From positions 5,427,131 to 5,491,130 of the forward strand of contig OZ038388.1 in assembly GCA_964036045.1 (NCBI GenBank): 64,000 nucleotides of DNA, written 5' to 3'. The stretch is from Eutreptiella sp. 'Long Island Sound 2002' (Eukaryota; Euglenozoa; Euglenophyceae; Eutreptiales; Eutreptiaceae). Every line of letters starts with the position of its first letter. Positions within the stretch are counted from its first letter, which is position 1. The notes beneath the pieces were generated by a model that was given only the letters and a program-made list of their open reading frames with translations, made no database searches and was not told the origin of the DNA. The translations under genes were made by a program, and so were the position numbers. Below are positions 1 to 11,044 of the stretch, in pieces.

Positions 1-159
1 TTCCTGCGCTATGCACATGTATTTTCAGTGAAGTCAGTGAACCAGATGTATAATACACCAGATGGAACACGCCAGTAAAATGACGGATGTCTGCATGTGT
101 GATACACGCACTGATGTGAGATAAAGAATGTCTTTTTGAATATCCTGTGTTATCTCACG

Positions 160-203
160 CTCAGACTGATGAGGGCCTAGTGTTGGGCCGAAACCGGTCT
201 CGT
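160..203 (+). ncRNA. hammerhead ribozyme-like motif 1
   Basis: CTGATGA lies at 166-172 and GAAA at 190-193, the two strands of a hammerhead core. Between them GGGCC (173-177) faces GGGCC (185-189), a short stem II with a mismatch or bulge. After the core, ACC/GGU (193-198) forms a minimal stem III and C199 would be the cleavage base (GUC). Stem I is weak (A165-U200 and G164-C201 only), so activity is doubtful. Very short stem III is typical of hammerheads in Penelope-like elements, and a second motif at 19225-19275 sits just after a Penelope-like reverse transcriptase. This copy may mark the end of another such element outside the window. Confidence 0.5.
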
Positions 204-1096
204 TTTTTGGCTTTGTTTGTGGACGCTTGCATGTGAGCCGTGTGTGAAGTAGCCCGTGACCACCGCTGATTTTCTGATTGAGGACCCCTTCTCAGGATTT
301 TCCGGCGAGGACAAGCTCAAAGCTCATCCCAAAAAATTCCAAAAACCCAAAAAAAAATCCAAAAACTGCCACGAGCCCAAGGCCACCAGCCAGGACAATG
401 GTGGTGCAATGTCCCGGGGTGGGGGGGACCGTCACTTCATGACCGCCCCCCCACCCCTTTGGGGGGAACCGTCACAACAATGGGGGGGGGGGGGATTTCA
501 AGGGTTTGGGAGGTACACATCCGGATCACCGGTTAACTCAACCGGGCTAAGCGTAGGTCTCGCAACCGAAGGGTCGTGGGATCGATTTGCGGATTGAGCA
601 TGCCTGGAGGCGGGCGGTGGCAGCCGTGCATCAAGGGCATCCTTTCTGGGGAAATCGCCAAATTGAGTCTTCCTTATGATTCCTTACCCTTAACCTGCGA
701 ACCCGTTGACCCAGCAGCAGCTGTAATTTTCTGGTAAAGCCGCCGTTTGGCCCCATGGTTGATGGTCACGGAATGCAATCCAATCCCAATTTTGTGTACA
801 ATATTTATTGCTTTTACTCCGTTTGCACGCGCCCCCATCCCCACCTCCACCCCCACGCCCACCACCGCACCTCCAAACCTCCACATCACCGAACCGAACC
901 TGGGAGCTGTGGCAGGTGCGCCTTGCCCCTCAGGGTGCGCAGGGGATAGCCCCAGCATGCGACATGACTGCGTTCTGGGGCTGCTCATCCTTCCGCCCCA
1001 TTGCACATACAATCCCTCCCTCCCCTCCACATTGGCCTCCCCGTCACCCTCCAGGATTCCCCGTCCTGCTGTCTTCGTCGAAAAATGCTGCTTTTT
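204..1096. other. no gene recognised; G/C homopolymer tracts
   Basis: No coding signal found on either strand. The segment has A-runs near 340-360, G-runs near 420 and 482-494, and a pyrimidine-rich stretch at 830-900. Open frames here are short, overlap on both strands and have low-complexity composition. Confidence 0.5.
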
Positions 1097-1284
1097 GGCG
1101 TGGCAGTCTCCCACCGCATAACCTGGTTTCAGACTCAGCCAATCCTCACTACGTGTCAGATCCGCTACCACGCCATTGTGGGATCATCGTAGCACTGGAC
1201 AGCTCTGAACCTTGATCCCGAGGGGTTACCTCGAGTACTGTGAAGTGAGCAGGCTACGCCAGCTCATCTTGGTCTGAGCCAAAA
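1097..1284 (+). repeat. dispersed repeat family A, copy 1
   Basis: About 185 bases that recur at 6713-6905, from the GCGTGGCAGTC start through CCTGGTTTCAGACTCAG to GAAGTGAGCAGGCTA and the GAGCTCA-like end. The two copies differ at scattered positions without large gaps. A weaker, shorter relative of the middle part lies near 35650-35720. There is no open frame conserved between copies, so it looks like a non-coding dispersed element of unknown class. Confidence 0.75.
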
Positions 1285-1451
1285 ATGGCGGTTTTTACTC
1301 CACACTCCACTCCACTCTTCTGCCCTGAGTTCCGTCTCTCCTGCACACCCGCAAATGCTGTTGGAGTCCGACCACTCATCTTCTGCTGTAGTACTGATTT
1401 TGTGGCACAGCTTGTGACATGTCCATATTGTGACGTTGAATGTTGCCTGCT

Positions 1452-1640
1452 CCGTTGCACCGTGCGCTGTGCCCGCGCTGTGCACGCGCTGTGCGATAAG
1501 TCGGCGTTTTTTACCGCCGGTAGCCACGGGTCCCAGGGTCTTGAACTCTGCACCCCCGATGCTGTTTTGAATGGATCATGCACGCTTCTGTAGGTGGTAA
1601 TTGGCGCTGTGCCTGCGCTGTGCCCGCGCTGTGCGAAAAC
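1452..1640. repeat. short tandem GCGCTGTGC-type motif clusters
   Basis: Two clusters of a ~11-base unit, CGCGCTGTGCC, three copies near 1462-1496 and three near 1604-1637. The same unit in the other orientation (GCACGCAGTGC) recurs in twos and threes near 2982-3004, 4598-4630 and 37806-37828. The unit is partly palindromic (GCAC...GTGC). Function unknown. Confidence 0.6.
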
Positions 1641-3493
1641 CCCCCCTATGGCCTGTCAGCAAGAAACGCCATCTGCTGTCGGACTCCAATAGATGCACAA
1701 CTGCTCCTGATTTCTATGGTCAGCAGCTATGAAACAAAATTTCTGTAACCCCCCCCCCCCGCGCGAGAGCAATGCCCTTGTCTAAGCAACTGTAGGTGTT
1801 GTTTCCGCAATTTTTGGAACCTTTCCTTTTTTGTCCTTCATACATTCCCCCCCTTGTCACAGCACCGGTAGGTGTAACTTTGGGACTTTAGTGTTGCTCC
1901 CGGGGGGGGGGGGGGGGCAAAGGCCCGTGCATGCACATGCATCGGCCACAATTAGTAGCGGCTTGCAGCCTGTGTCACATGACGTTTTTGCCAGACTGTG
2001 GTCTGTCTAGTCCGTTGCATTGCCGAACCTGGGCCCATGTGAGGGTGTCCCGTCCTGCTTCCCCCCCCAAAAAAGATTCGGCAAATGGTGATCTGCAGCA
2101 AATTGTTTCTGGAATCTGCATTATGACCTCCCACACCCAACCCCACCCCGAGTGGTTGCAATGCAGTAGCGCTTGGTAGGCGGCTATGTTCAACAGGATA
2201 AGTCTACCAAAAGGTCCCACATAGACATTCACCTCCCTTGCCTTAACTAGCCACCCCCCCCATTCCCCCGCCCCGCCTCTCTTCAAATAATTCCCCGACC
2301 CAACGGCCGGCACTGTGCTTGCGCCTTGCTATGAATGCGTGCACGAAGTGGGGGGGGGGGGGGGCAGTTGTTTGCCAATGTTCCCCTTGGGGTGGGGGCA
2401 CCTTTTGGATGGTGTGTGCACAGTGCTTGGGCGGTGCTCAGACAGTGTGGAATTGGGCACCTTCCCTCACAGAAAAATGATGCATGTAGCCCTTGAAGGT
2501 GAGTTTGGAGAACCGCGGCAAGCACACCATGGAGCCGCACCATCGGGGTCTTGAGCAACCCTCTCTCAAACCTGCACACCATGCGTCCACTTTGGGCCAG
2601 GGGAGAGCTTTTTGGGGCCTCCTCGGATGGGCTGAGATGGCATGGACCCCATCGCAGAAAAAAATATCATTCCGTTTCCTTTGCGTGGATCAAGTCGTGT
2701 AGCCCCCTATGTCCAACGAACGCATTGTGCAGAGGCCAACAATTCGAAATGATTTTGAAGATCCACCTAAATCATTTAAAAAACATTTTATGTCGGCTTT
2801 GTAGGCTGTGCCTGGGGTCTTGGATTGAGGGAAACTAGGTTGCATGTTTTCTTGGGGCTGGCATTAGATTCGTTTTCCGGTTCCTCCAACATCCTTGGGG
2901 TTTTTGGAGTGCCACAATTGTAGAAAACATATCTTTTTCCGGGGGGGGGGGGTGATTTTCCGGGGCATTGAGGAATGCCATGCACGCAGTGCGCGCGCAG
3001 TGCGAAGTTTTGGATGTCGGCAAATACTCGGACCCTACTTTTGGCCCCTTTTGACAAGTTTTTGGTTCCATACTGGTTTTTTTTTATAGCTTCCTAGCAT
3101 TTGGGAGTGGCACATTTGAATTGTCACCTTTTGTTGCCCATTTTCAACCATTTTCACCCATTTTCCATCGCCTATATTGAACTCTTTCCACTATGGGGAC
3201 CCCGAGAAGGCAGGGGTGATGTAGCCATACATAGCTCCACGGGGGGGGCGCCGGGACCGGACCCTTTACGCCGACCCCCCCCCCCCCCCTCCCTGCCGGG
3301 TTTTGGCCCCGAAGTGCTGGACCATGGGCGCCGAAGGCGCCCTAAGGAAATTTTGCATGACTTAGTAGAGGGTGAAAAATTGGTATTTGCCCCATGTGTC
3401 TATACTCAAAATACTCAGTTTTTTTAGGAGAACCCAATAGTGGATGAAAACCAAATTGGACCAAATATGCATACCACTCCTATGCAGAGGTAT

Positions 3494-3585
3494 GTCAGAG
3501 ATGGGCCCTACCCTAGTGGTAAAGCAGTGCCCTGCAACTTGAAAATCATGGGTTCAAACCCCAATGGCGTCAATCTGCAGGACCA
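3494..3585 (+). repeat. tRNA-like SINE head (Pol III boxes)
   Basis: An A-box-like CTAGTGGTAAAGCAG precedes a perfect B box, GGTTCAAACCC (3551-3561), at tRNA-like spacing. The T-arm closes (TGGG-TTCAAAC-CCCA), but neither an acceptor stem nor a proper anticodon stem can be formed, so this is not a functional tRNA. It is best read as the 5' head of a tRNA-derived SINE. The body after 3600 (T-rich, then GC-rich) has no second copy that I recognise in the window. Confidence 0.5.
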
Positions 3586-4222
3586 TAGGCAGGGCCAGGG
3601 ATACCATGGGAAAGTTATTTTTTTGCTTTTTTTTTGTTTTGACTTTATCCTCTTTGAGGAGGAGCACCCCACGAAGGGCACGCGAGGCGTTCTTGCACAC
3701 GATGTGCCACTTGTGTACGTGCGCTCGTTGTGGGCACGTAGTGCACGGAGAGAGCGTTTTTTTTTGGGGAAAGACGTAGTGCGCGCGTTGCAAACAACCC
3801 CCTCCCCCCCTTGCTCCTCCAACGGGTTTCGGAACATACATCAACTCTGCCCTAAAAACAAGCATGGTTCGGCCTGGGTGGGGCGCCATTAGCAATAGTG
3901 GCCGGGAATGGACTCGGGGGTGCTATGCCCTTAAACAAAAGTACCACCTACCATGCCCCCCCCCCTTGTTTCAAAAAGTTTTCTCCAACATACATGCTTC
4001 GAAGTGATTACCGCGTTGAGGCGGTCATCTTATGCCATGTTTGTCAGGCTATGAAGCCTCCCCCCCCCTTCTTGGCAGCCTCCCTCCCCCCCCCCAGACC
4101 CAGCCCCCCCCCCCCCCCCCCCCCCCCCCCCGCCCTGAAAATGGTCCGAGAGTGGGAGGGAGTCGGCGTATGGCCCGTCGCTACGGCCCCCCCGTGCATA
4201 GCTCGCGGACCTTGAGGAGTTT

Positions 4223-4468
4223 GTGGTACGGCCTTCATCCCCACCACATCACTATCCTCGCTCGCCATCAACAAGTGTGTCGCGTCCACACTCAGAATCA
4301 CCACCGCCCTCCCCTTCACCCTATTCGCGGTCCCTATCACCCAAGAGACCACGGACAACGTGTTCCCCACGCTCCGAGTCAAGGGACACCTCATCGCCGC
4401 CTCCAAGAGCGAAGCAACATGCATCGAAACACTTGAAGCAAGCGGACTTTACAAGCACACAAGGCTGA
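4223..4468 (+). CDS. Ser/Pro/Arg-rich coding fragment, uncertain
   Basis: An 81-codon frame with strong Ser/Pro/Arg composition (runs such as SPSPYSRSLSPKRPR and SPRSESRDTSSPPPRAK), reminiscent of RS or SP-rich linkers of RNA-processing proteins. It follows a long C-run and a stretch with poor composition, and no domain is visible. It may be an isolated exon or a chance frame in skewed DNA. The opposite strand is also open over most of it, which lowers confidence. Confidence 0.25.
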   Translation: MVRPSSPPHHYPRSPSTSVSRPHSESPPPSPSPYSRSLSPKRPRTTCSPRSESRDTSSPPPRAKQHASKHLKQADFTSTQG

Positions 4469-5403
4469 GTGGTTTGTTCATAAGGACAGTGGAGTACCAA
4501 GTTGAAGGCAGTTTTGTTGTTCTCATGTGGGCTTTGTTGCTTCGCTGTGCAACCAGTCAGGTGATAGGTATTCTTGGGTGAGTATCCCGGCTTCTGCGTG
4601 CGCAGTATGCACGCAGTGCGCACGCAGTGCAACAACTTGGCCTTGGCATTGGGTGCGAAAATTTGCGACCTAATTAATCTTGAGACCAAAACCATTTCTC
4701 CGTAGCCCCCTCATTAATCTGTGTGGAGCCATGTAGCCACCACTAGGCCTTCCTCGTGGTGCTTATTGGCCCCAGAAAGTGCTGTTTTGGGTCCACTTGC
4801 ACCGTGGTGGGCAAAACTTGGGTGGCCTATAGCCGCCACTGTATGTTGATTCGGACCCTGGTCCCATTTCAGTTTTTTCTTCTACATGGACCCGCTAACC
4901 ACTGCTGGGGTCCAGGCCCCATCTCCAGGCTTCCATGATCGGCCCCCCCATGGGGCCCTATGGGTGAAAAGTAGCCGTTTTCAGGCCGGCATGGGTTGGC
5001 TGAAACATTGCGATTTCTGGTTCAACAACCCGCAGGGACCCTTGGGCGGGGCTTTGGCTTTGGCCAATGGGTGGTCGGGTGAGTGGGCTTTGAATGTGGG
5101 TGGTTGGGTTAAGTTTCACCCCCGGTCGCTAGAATGAAGCCTTGGGTAGGTCGAATGTACTGCATGGGCAGGCACTGATATCAGCCCCAACGATTTTTGA
5201 CTGGATATCCTTCAAGAGATCATGCAAGGGTGGAGAATCAGGTTGCACATTTGGGCACAGCAGAATTTTGTGCTGTTGGTGTTGCTATATTGATGCGTGT
5301 ATAGACTTGGTGGGTGGTTTTAGGGTGTTTTGTCAAATATGCAGTCAGTGCATGCATGGTGCAACAACATTGCCAACGTCAATATGTCCCTGCGTCAGTT
5401 ACC

Positions 5404-6656
5404 ATGGCACCCAAACACTACGACGCTGAGGTACCAGAATTCCCACCGGGAATTCGCGTTCCGCCCACAAGGAGTGCGAGTGCGCCTAAGGGGCCCCCTA
5501 AAGAGGGGGAACCGTGTGTGCCCTTCGTCCCGTCCGTGTTTGTGAGTATCTTGAGTCTGCATCTACGCTTGCCCTTTCTAAGTGTCCATTTTTTCGTCCA
5601 GCCTGTGTGACGACGTTGTCCGCATGGATTGTGTTGCAGGGGCTATGGGGGATCCTGACCCCACCGGTGGCCCTGAGCTGCCCCTCCTCGGGCCCGCTGC
5701 CCTATGATCAACAGCTGCATTTCGTTACGTATGCCACCAAGATCAACCGCAACCTCTGCGCCCTCGCCGGCTCTGTGCTGCACTTCACGAACCACACCAC
5801 GCCACTGCAGGTGATGGGGCTCACCACCTCGAGGGACTGGCAGTGTGCCCCGCGGAGCGTGGCCAGGTGGCCCGGGGCCAAGGCGGCCACTCTGAACCGC
5901 CACGCCTTCTGCAAAGTGGTGTGGATGGACGCGTGGCTGCGCGGGCCTCACTGCCGCGCCCGCGAGGACGAGCTGGTGGTGTTCATGGATGCGTACGACG
6001 TCCTCATGCAGCGCCCGGCAGGGCACCTCCTCGAGGCGTATCGCCGCCAGACCCAACCCTCCCCTCGAGCACCGCGGGTGATCTTCAGCGCCGATACGCA
6101 GTGCTGGCCCTTCAACAACAACTACACCATCCGCACCCGTGTGCCATGGGATCCAGACGCACTCCCAGTCTGCTCGCGGTTTGCAGCCCGTGCCTCAGGC
6201 CCTTTCAAGTACCTGAACTCTGGGATTTTCATGGCGCCTGTGAAGGACTTAAGAGACATGTACAGTGCGGCTCAGTATTGGAATGCAGAAGTCGATGATC
6301 AGGCGTTGCTGGCGTTGACAGCCCTGCAGTCCTCGCACATTGCCTGGGACGCCACCGCCGCCATGTTTCTGCCGCTGGTGCCCAGCAATCAGTATGTCAA
6401 GCGCCACCGCCGTCGCATCACCGAGCGCGGGTTCTGCACGGCGGACTACTTCCAGAACGGAGTGCCTGCGAAGGTGATCTCCACCGGCACTGTCCCAAGT
6501 CTACTGCATTTCAACGGCGGATCCAAAAGGCAGTATCTTACGGCGTGCCAGACTCGACTGTTCCAGGAATTCCCATATCCCTCGCATGGCTCTTTGTGGG
6601 ACATGGATCGCGGCGTGTTTGTCAACTTGAGCACCGTCTGCAACAGATTCACTTAA
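5404..6656 (+). CDS. PLOD/procollagen-type glycosyltransferase, two-exon model
   Basis: The product resembles the glycosyltransferase domain of lysyl hydroxylase/procollagen galactosyltransferase proteins, which transfer a sugar from a UDP-sugar to hydroxylysine or a similar acceptor in the secretory pathway. Visible motifs in order: FVTYAT near the start, VVFMDAYDVLM (Asp motif for metal and UDP-sugar), VIFSADTQCWP, FKYLNSGIFMAP, DDQALL and LLHFNGG. A spliced model fits best: exon 5404-5541 starting at ATG, intron 5542-5639 (GTGAGT...TTGCAG), exon 5640-6656. Both junctions are phase 0 and the protein is about 384 residues. Unspliced, the domain frame has no ATG before 5814, inside the domain. 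No signal peptide is visible in the predicted N-terminus, so a further 5' exon is possible. This is the only apparently intact cellular enzyme gene here. Confidence 0.8.
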
Positions 6657-6712
6657 GTGTGCGATGTTGAGCCTACAGTCATTGTGCCTCGTGCACACTG
6701 GGAAGCCTACGG

Positions 6713-6905
6713 GCGTGGCAGTCCCCCACTGTGTCACCTGGTTTCAGACTCAGCTAATCGTCACTACCTGTCAGATCTGCTCCCGCAGCCACTGTGGGAT
6801 CATGGTAGCACTGGACAGCTCTAAACCTTGATTCCGAGAGGCTATCTCGAGTACTGTGAAGTGAGCAGGCTATGCGAGCTCACCTTGTTCTGAGCCCCCA
6901 AAAAA
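6713..6905 (+). repeat. dispersed repeat family A, copy 2
   Basis: Matches 1097-1284 along its length with scattered substitutions. It begins about 55 bases after the glycosyltransferase stop codon, so it could supply 3' UTR or downstream flank sequence for that gene. Confidence 0.75.
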
Positions 6906-7114
6906 AATTCGCTTAAGTGTGTGATGTTTGTGGCTTGCGATGTGAGGAGCAGGACTGCAAGGGATATGTCACAACTCGAGGCCTGCAGCGCCGGGACTGT
7001 GTGCGCCTGCCAACAGGACTCACCGAGGGGGCGATGCGTGGGCTCCTGCTGAAGCCTACAGCATGTGGAGCCCAGAGTGGCAAGGGGAGGGAAGGGGGCA
7101 GCACGTTTGGTGTA

Positions 7115-7871
7115 CCCCGCCCCCCCCCCCCTTGTATAAGCTACGCCAAAGTCCCAAATTAATACGGTCCCTACGCCTACTGTAGCTTGGACACGGGCAT
7201 AGCTTGCACGCAACACATGCAACGACCGACACACAGGTCAGTGAGCGCATAGTACGAGTGCGCCCCAACCTCCACCCATGTTCCCAAAGGCATGCAAACA
7301 CAAGAAAGTGTTTGAAACAAGGAAATTCAGATTCCCACCCATGTTCTCACAAGCAATGAAGCATGAGAAGCCTACAAATGTTCAGCTTGGAAACCCTGTT
7401 TGCAATCATACACTATGCGGAACAACCGCACATGCTCACCACTTGAAGATGCTTTAGAAGATGCCTTTGCCTGAGGTTTAGGGGCTGGATTGGGCTGAGG
7501 CAACTTCAAGTTCTTGGAATGAAATTGCCTTGCAAGTGGTCTCTTGTAAAATACAACTTCCCATCAAAGACATGGGCCATTCCCCACGCACCTTAGGCAG
7601 CCTTAGCCCAAAAAAATTCAGTGAGAGCATCATCGGAGTCACTAGAATCATCACTTGAAGAAGAGGACTCAGAAATGGGGTGGGTTCAAGTGGGCAAACA
7701 CTCACAACAAATGTGTCCATGACTCTATGTGACTGGTAAATTCGTGAAACCCATGTCTTATGTGGCTGCACTACGTTTGGTACTGAATTAAAATTAGGTA
7801 CCAAATTAATACGGTCCCTACGCCTACTGTAGCTTGGACAAGGGCGTAGCTTATACAAGCGGGGGGCGGGG
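7115..7871 (-). mobile_element. TA-flanked inverted-repeat element, copy 1
   Basis: Both ends read (C)CCCGCCCCCC...CTTGTATAAGCTACGCC in inverted orientation (about 7115-7147 and 7843-7871), and each is bounded by TA (7113-7114 and 7872-7873), as in Tc1/mariner or Stowaway-like elements. A subterminal block around CCTACGCCTACTGTAGCTT is also present at both ends. The element matches the one at 58933-59542 in opposite orientation over several hundred bases (for example GACACATTTGTTGTGAGTGT). On the minus strand part of a small conserved coding region survives: AHSYYAL...VGRCMC matches VHSYHAF...VGSCMC in the other copy. No transposase is visible, so it is non-autonomous. Confidence 0.75.
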
Positions 7872-10060
7872 TATGTTTGCCGAAATAGTAGTGCCTGGGG
7901 GGGGGTATCTTGCAAACGTATGCACATCTGTCAACCCCCAAACGAGTGCTGGAGAAGAGAGTGAATCGGAACCGGAGAGCATTCAGAGGGAGCTGAAGGT
8001 TGTGGGCTTTTCAGAATGATGAAGGAGATTGGCTCCGCCTGCAGATTTGGAAGGGTGAGGGGGTGCAACGCCGATCGAGCTCTTGGGAGGTTTCAAAGGT
8101 GCACCTCATAAAGGCCCCCAAGATGCAGAAGCTTGCATCCCTGTGCAGCCCAAGTGTCCTGCAAATCGTGCACTCGTGTGCACTTCTAGTGATCCACAAA
8201 GTGCTCTTTCCCAAGGGCATCTTTTTGTCCCGCCAACGTTGCCGCCAGTGGTGCCGTGTCAGTCCCGATCAACACGTCTTAACAAACACAAGTATCACCT
8301 GCGACATCCTTCCTTCCAACTGTTTTTTTCTAGTTTCAGCACAGAATCACCTTTTTCTGGGAAGCCTTCACGGCGTTGCACTCTCATCCTACTGCATCCG
8401 CTGGTGACAGGGTCCAAAGTCCAAATAAACGTCCCGCCATTGTTGACAGCTTCTGGAGTTTTTACAGGGGGCATTCTATGTTGTACTTTAGCTGCCACAC
8501 AGAACCGGTCGCACTTATGAGGCACACGTAAGTCTGAGCAACAAAAAATCCGCTTTCCCTATGGGTATGCCGTCCTCGCTACGCCGCTGCAGCCTAGCTG
8601 CCGGGGCAAGGGTATGGGGATGAGAAGTTCAAGGCCAAATGCCGGGGCAAGGGAGAGCGCGAGCGGGGTGCTTGCTCGCTAACACCATGATCAGGATGGA
8701 GAACACGTCGTGCAAAGTGCTGGCGAACCTGGCAACTGTGGGTGAGGTGCCGGAGGACCAGCGGTATGCCTTATTGGATGTGGGATCTGTCCACGAGGTT
8801 ACCTTAGGGCAGCTAGCGACCTCTAGCTGCATAGTGTTATTCCGCCAGTTGCTGGGGGTTCCCCTGGTGAACTCACGCTTCGCATACTATTCAGACGCAT
8901 TCCTATTTGCCATCTCAGTACAATCAAGGGTCATCTGATTTGATGTCATCCCTGAGTAGGTGCAGGTTACTGTGCCTATGTGATCAGCCCAAGTGGCTCA
9001 AGGAACGTGCCCACTGACATCCGTCAGATGCCGTCAGATGGACGGAGCGACCTGGTCCACTGCTGTAGACCCCAACAATGCCATGCAAGCGCTGCAACTA
9101 GTGCCATCAGTATTGGCAGGACGCAGGTTTTGCTTGCAAAGGCAGTGTCCCGACCAGAAATGAACTGATCAAGGGGCGTGCCTTGCCAGGGTGAGGTATG
9201 TGGGTTTTAGCTGTGGACGCAAGGGGGTGTATGACGTTCTGGTGTAGGAGCCGTGTGTCCGCTTTAGAGTGGGGCAGACATCACGTTGCCGGCAACAATG
9301 GGGGATATGACACCAGCCAGCGGCTTGACACCATCGACGTGGTCCCAGAGGTACGCAGGCTGGAGGGAGCGGTGGGCAATGAGTTCGCAGCCATCTACAC
9401 AAGCATGCTAGATACAGCTTCGACGGCGGACAGCAAACCAGATGCGTCGTGGTGCTTAGGCACCAACGCAAGCAATTTTGCAACGGGGGGGGGGGAGGGG
9501 GGGCGGCATGCCATCTCAATGCTCAACTCGCACAGGGAGCCCCCACATGCCTGGGAGTTCTTCTGTGGGGCCCACACCACAAACATCCAACGGCAGCATC
9601 AGGTTGCAGGCTACTCCGGGCACCGCACTGGGGCCGTGACCACTGTGGCTATGATGCAAGCTCTCCCGGCCGGTCCTGGAGCCGGCGGCAACAACGCACA
9701 GGCAAGCAGCCACTCCTGCCACCACGGGGGTGCATACTTGTAGACCTGCTGGGTAGGACGATGGTGTGGCATCCGGCCTTGGCAAGCGGCAAAGGAGAGG
9801 TTGATGGGTGTGATGACCACGGCTTGAAACATTGCATTATGGCAGGCGACATATCCTGTCCTGTTTCCCAGTGCTGATTTTTGTTCTCCTGATCTATATT
9901 GATTGTGGGCTGTCTGAGAAGGAATTTGATTAGAAGAATTGTCTGAACGACACAATGGTCTGAAATGCTCAAATTATGGGCAACGTGGATTCAATATCCT
10001 GTGGGTCAAAAAGGCAGTTTTTTTGTATGTTAGTAAAGCGACTAAATGCCCATAATTTAA
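7872..10060. other. no gene recognised
   Basis: Several short frames exist. The one at 8639-8938 has balanced composition (99 codons) but no motif I recognise, and the frame at 9198-9743 runs through a G-run. I see no splice-flanked exon with convincing coding character and no RNA gene. Confidence 0.4.
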
Positions 10061-10067
10061 AGGTGCC

Positions 10068-10135
10068 AGGAGGTTGCCAAAGTGGTTGGGGGCGGTTACT
10101 GTCGGTTACCAATGCCATTGAAGCTGGCACTTAAG
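10068..10135 (+). repeat. fragment of CAGGG-ended MITE family
   Basis: The stretch GGTTGCCAAAGTGGTTGGGG followed by CGGTTACTGTCGGTTACCAA and GAAGCTGGCACTT matches the interior of the element at 34720-34935. Both terminal repeats are missing. Confidence 0.6.
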
Positions 10136-10139
10136 TGTG

Positions 10140-10520
10140 AAGCGTAAGACGCTTATTTTTTTTTTATATTTGGCGTAAGTCGCTTATTTATTTCTTTTTA
10201 GGCGTAAGTCGAGTGTGGAAAAAAAAACTCGAAAATGTATGGTACCCGACTTAAACTTTTTTTGTGACGCGACCTACACCAAAAAAAAAGTTACACAATT
10301 TACGCCTTTTTTTTGAAAAAAAAAAAGCGAGGTACGCTTTTTTTTATTACGCGACCTACGCTTTATTTGATACGCGACCTACAGCAAGAAAAAAACTGAA
10401 AAAGCGAGTTCCGCTTTTTTTTTTTTTTTCAAAAAAAGCGAGGTACGCTTTTTTTGGTTACGTGACCTACGCTTATTTCAATACGCAACCCACTGCCAAA
10501 GAAAATAAAAATAAGGGCGA
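10140..10520. repeat. A/T-run region with GCGTAAGTCGC / GCGACCTACGC inverted motifs
   Basis: The left part carries GGCGTAAGTCGC-like units (10170-10215) and the right part CGCGACCTACGC-like units (10268-10490), roughly inverse complements, separated by A or T runs. A related stretch with GCGACTTACGCC and GCGACTCACGCC occurs at 31021-31130. It resembles decayed foldback repeats; no gene. Confidence 0.5.
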
Positions 10521-10566
10521 TGAGGCAGCCACTTCTGATTTTGTTCCCCTTCGCACAAGGGGGGGG

Positions 10567-10865
10567 GGGGGTTAGGGACTCGCAATACACGCTTTGTTTG
10601 CGTGGCCCCTTGAGTTGGGGTTAGGGACTCACAATCCACGCTTTGTTTGCGTGGCCCCTTGAGTTGGGGTTAGGGACTCTCAATCCACGCTTTGTTGTGT
10701 GGCCCCTTGAGTTGGGGTTAGGGACTCACAATCCTCACTTTGTTTGCATGGCCCCTTGGTCCCTAACCCCAACTCAAGGGGCCACGCAAACAAAGCGTGG
10801 ATTGCGAGTCCCTAACCCCAACTCAAGGGGCTGCACAACAAAGCGTGGATTTAGAGTCCCTAACC
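10567..10865. repeat. 49-bp satellite, left block
   Basis: Units of about 49 bases containing GGGGTTAGGGACTC, the hairpin CCACGCTTTGTTTGCGTGG (6-bp stem, 7-base loop) and CCCCTTGAGTTGGGG. Four units run in one orientation and then, from about 10759, two in the opposite orientation. The block ends at a retroelement insertion and the array resumes at 14805. Confidence 0.9.
10847..10865 (+). repeat. 19-bp target-site duplication, left copy
   Basis: GGATTTAGAGTCCCTAACC is repeated exactly at 14805-14823, immediately after the A-run that ends the retroelement. An uninterrupted satellite unit with the same sequence at about 16136-16154 serves as a paralogous empty site, so the duplication was created by insertion. 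Confidence 0.85.
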
Positions 10866-11044
10866 ACGCGGCGCGACCACGACAACCCACGCGCACCAAG
10901 ACTTCGGCCACCGCAACCTGGTCGGAAACCACGGACCCCAAAGCACGGTTACGTGAATACGGGGAGACACAAGAGCAACACATACGGAGACAAATCGGCA
11001 AACTACGTCGAGCAGCTGTGCACTGATCAGGCTACTTCTATAAA

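Noticed and set aside
525-600. tRNA-like stretch (GGTTAACTCAACCGGGCTAAG...GTGGGATCGATTT)
   Set aside because: It resembles D- and T-arm sequence, but no anticodon or acceptor stem closes and the B box is imperfect. Not enough for a tRNA or SINE call.
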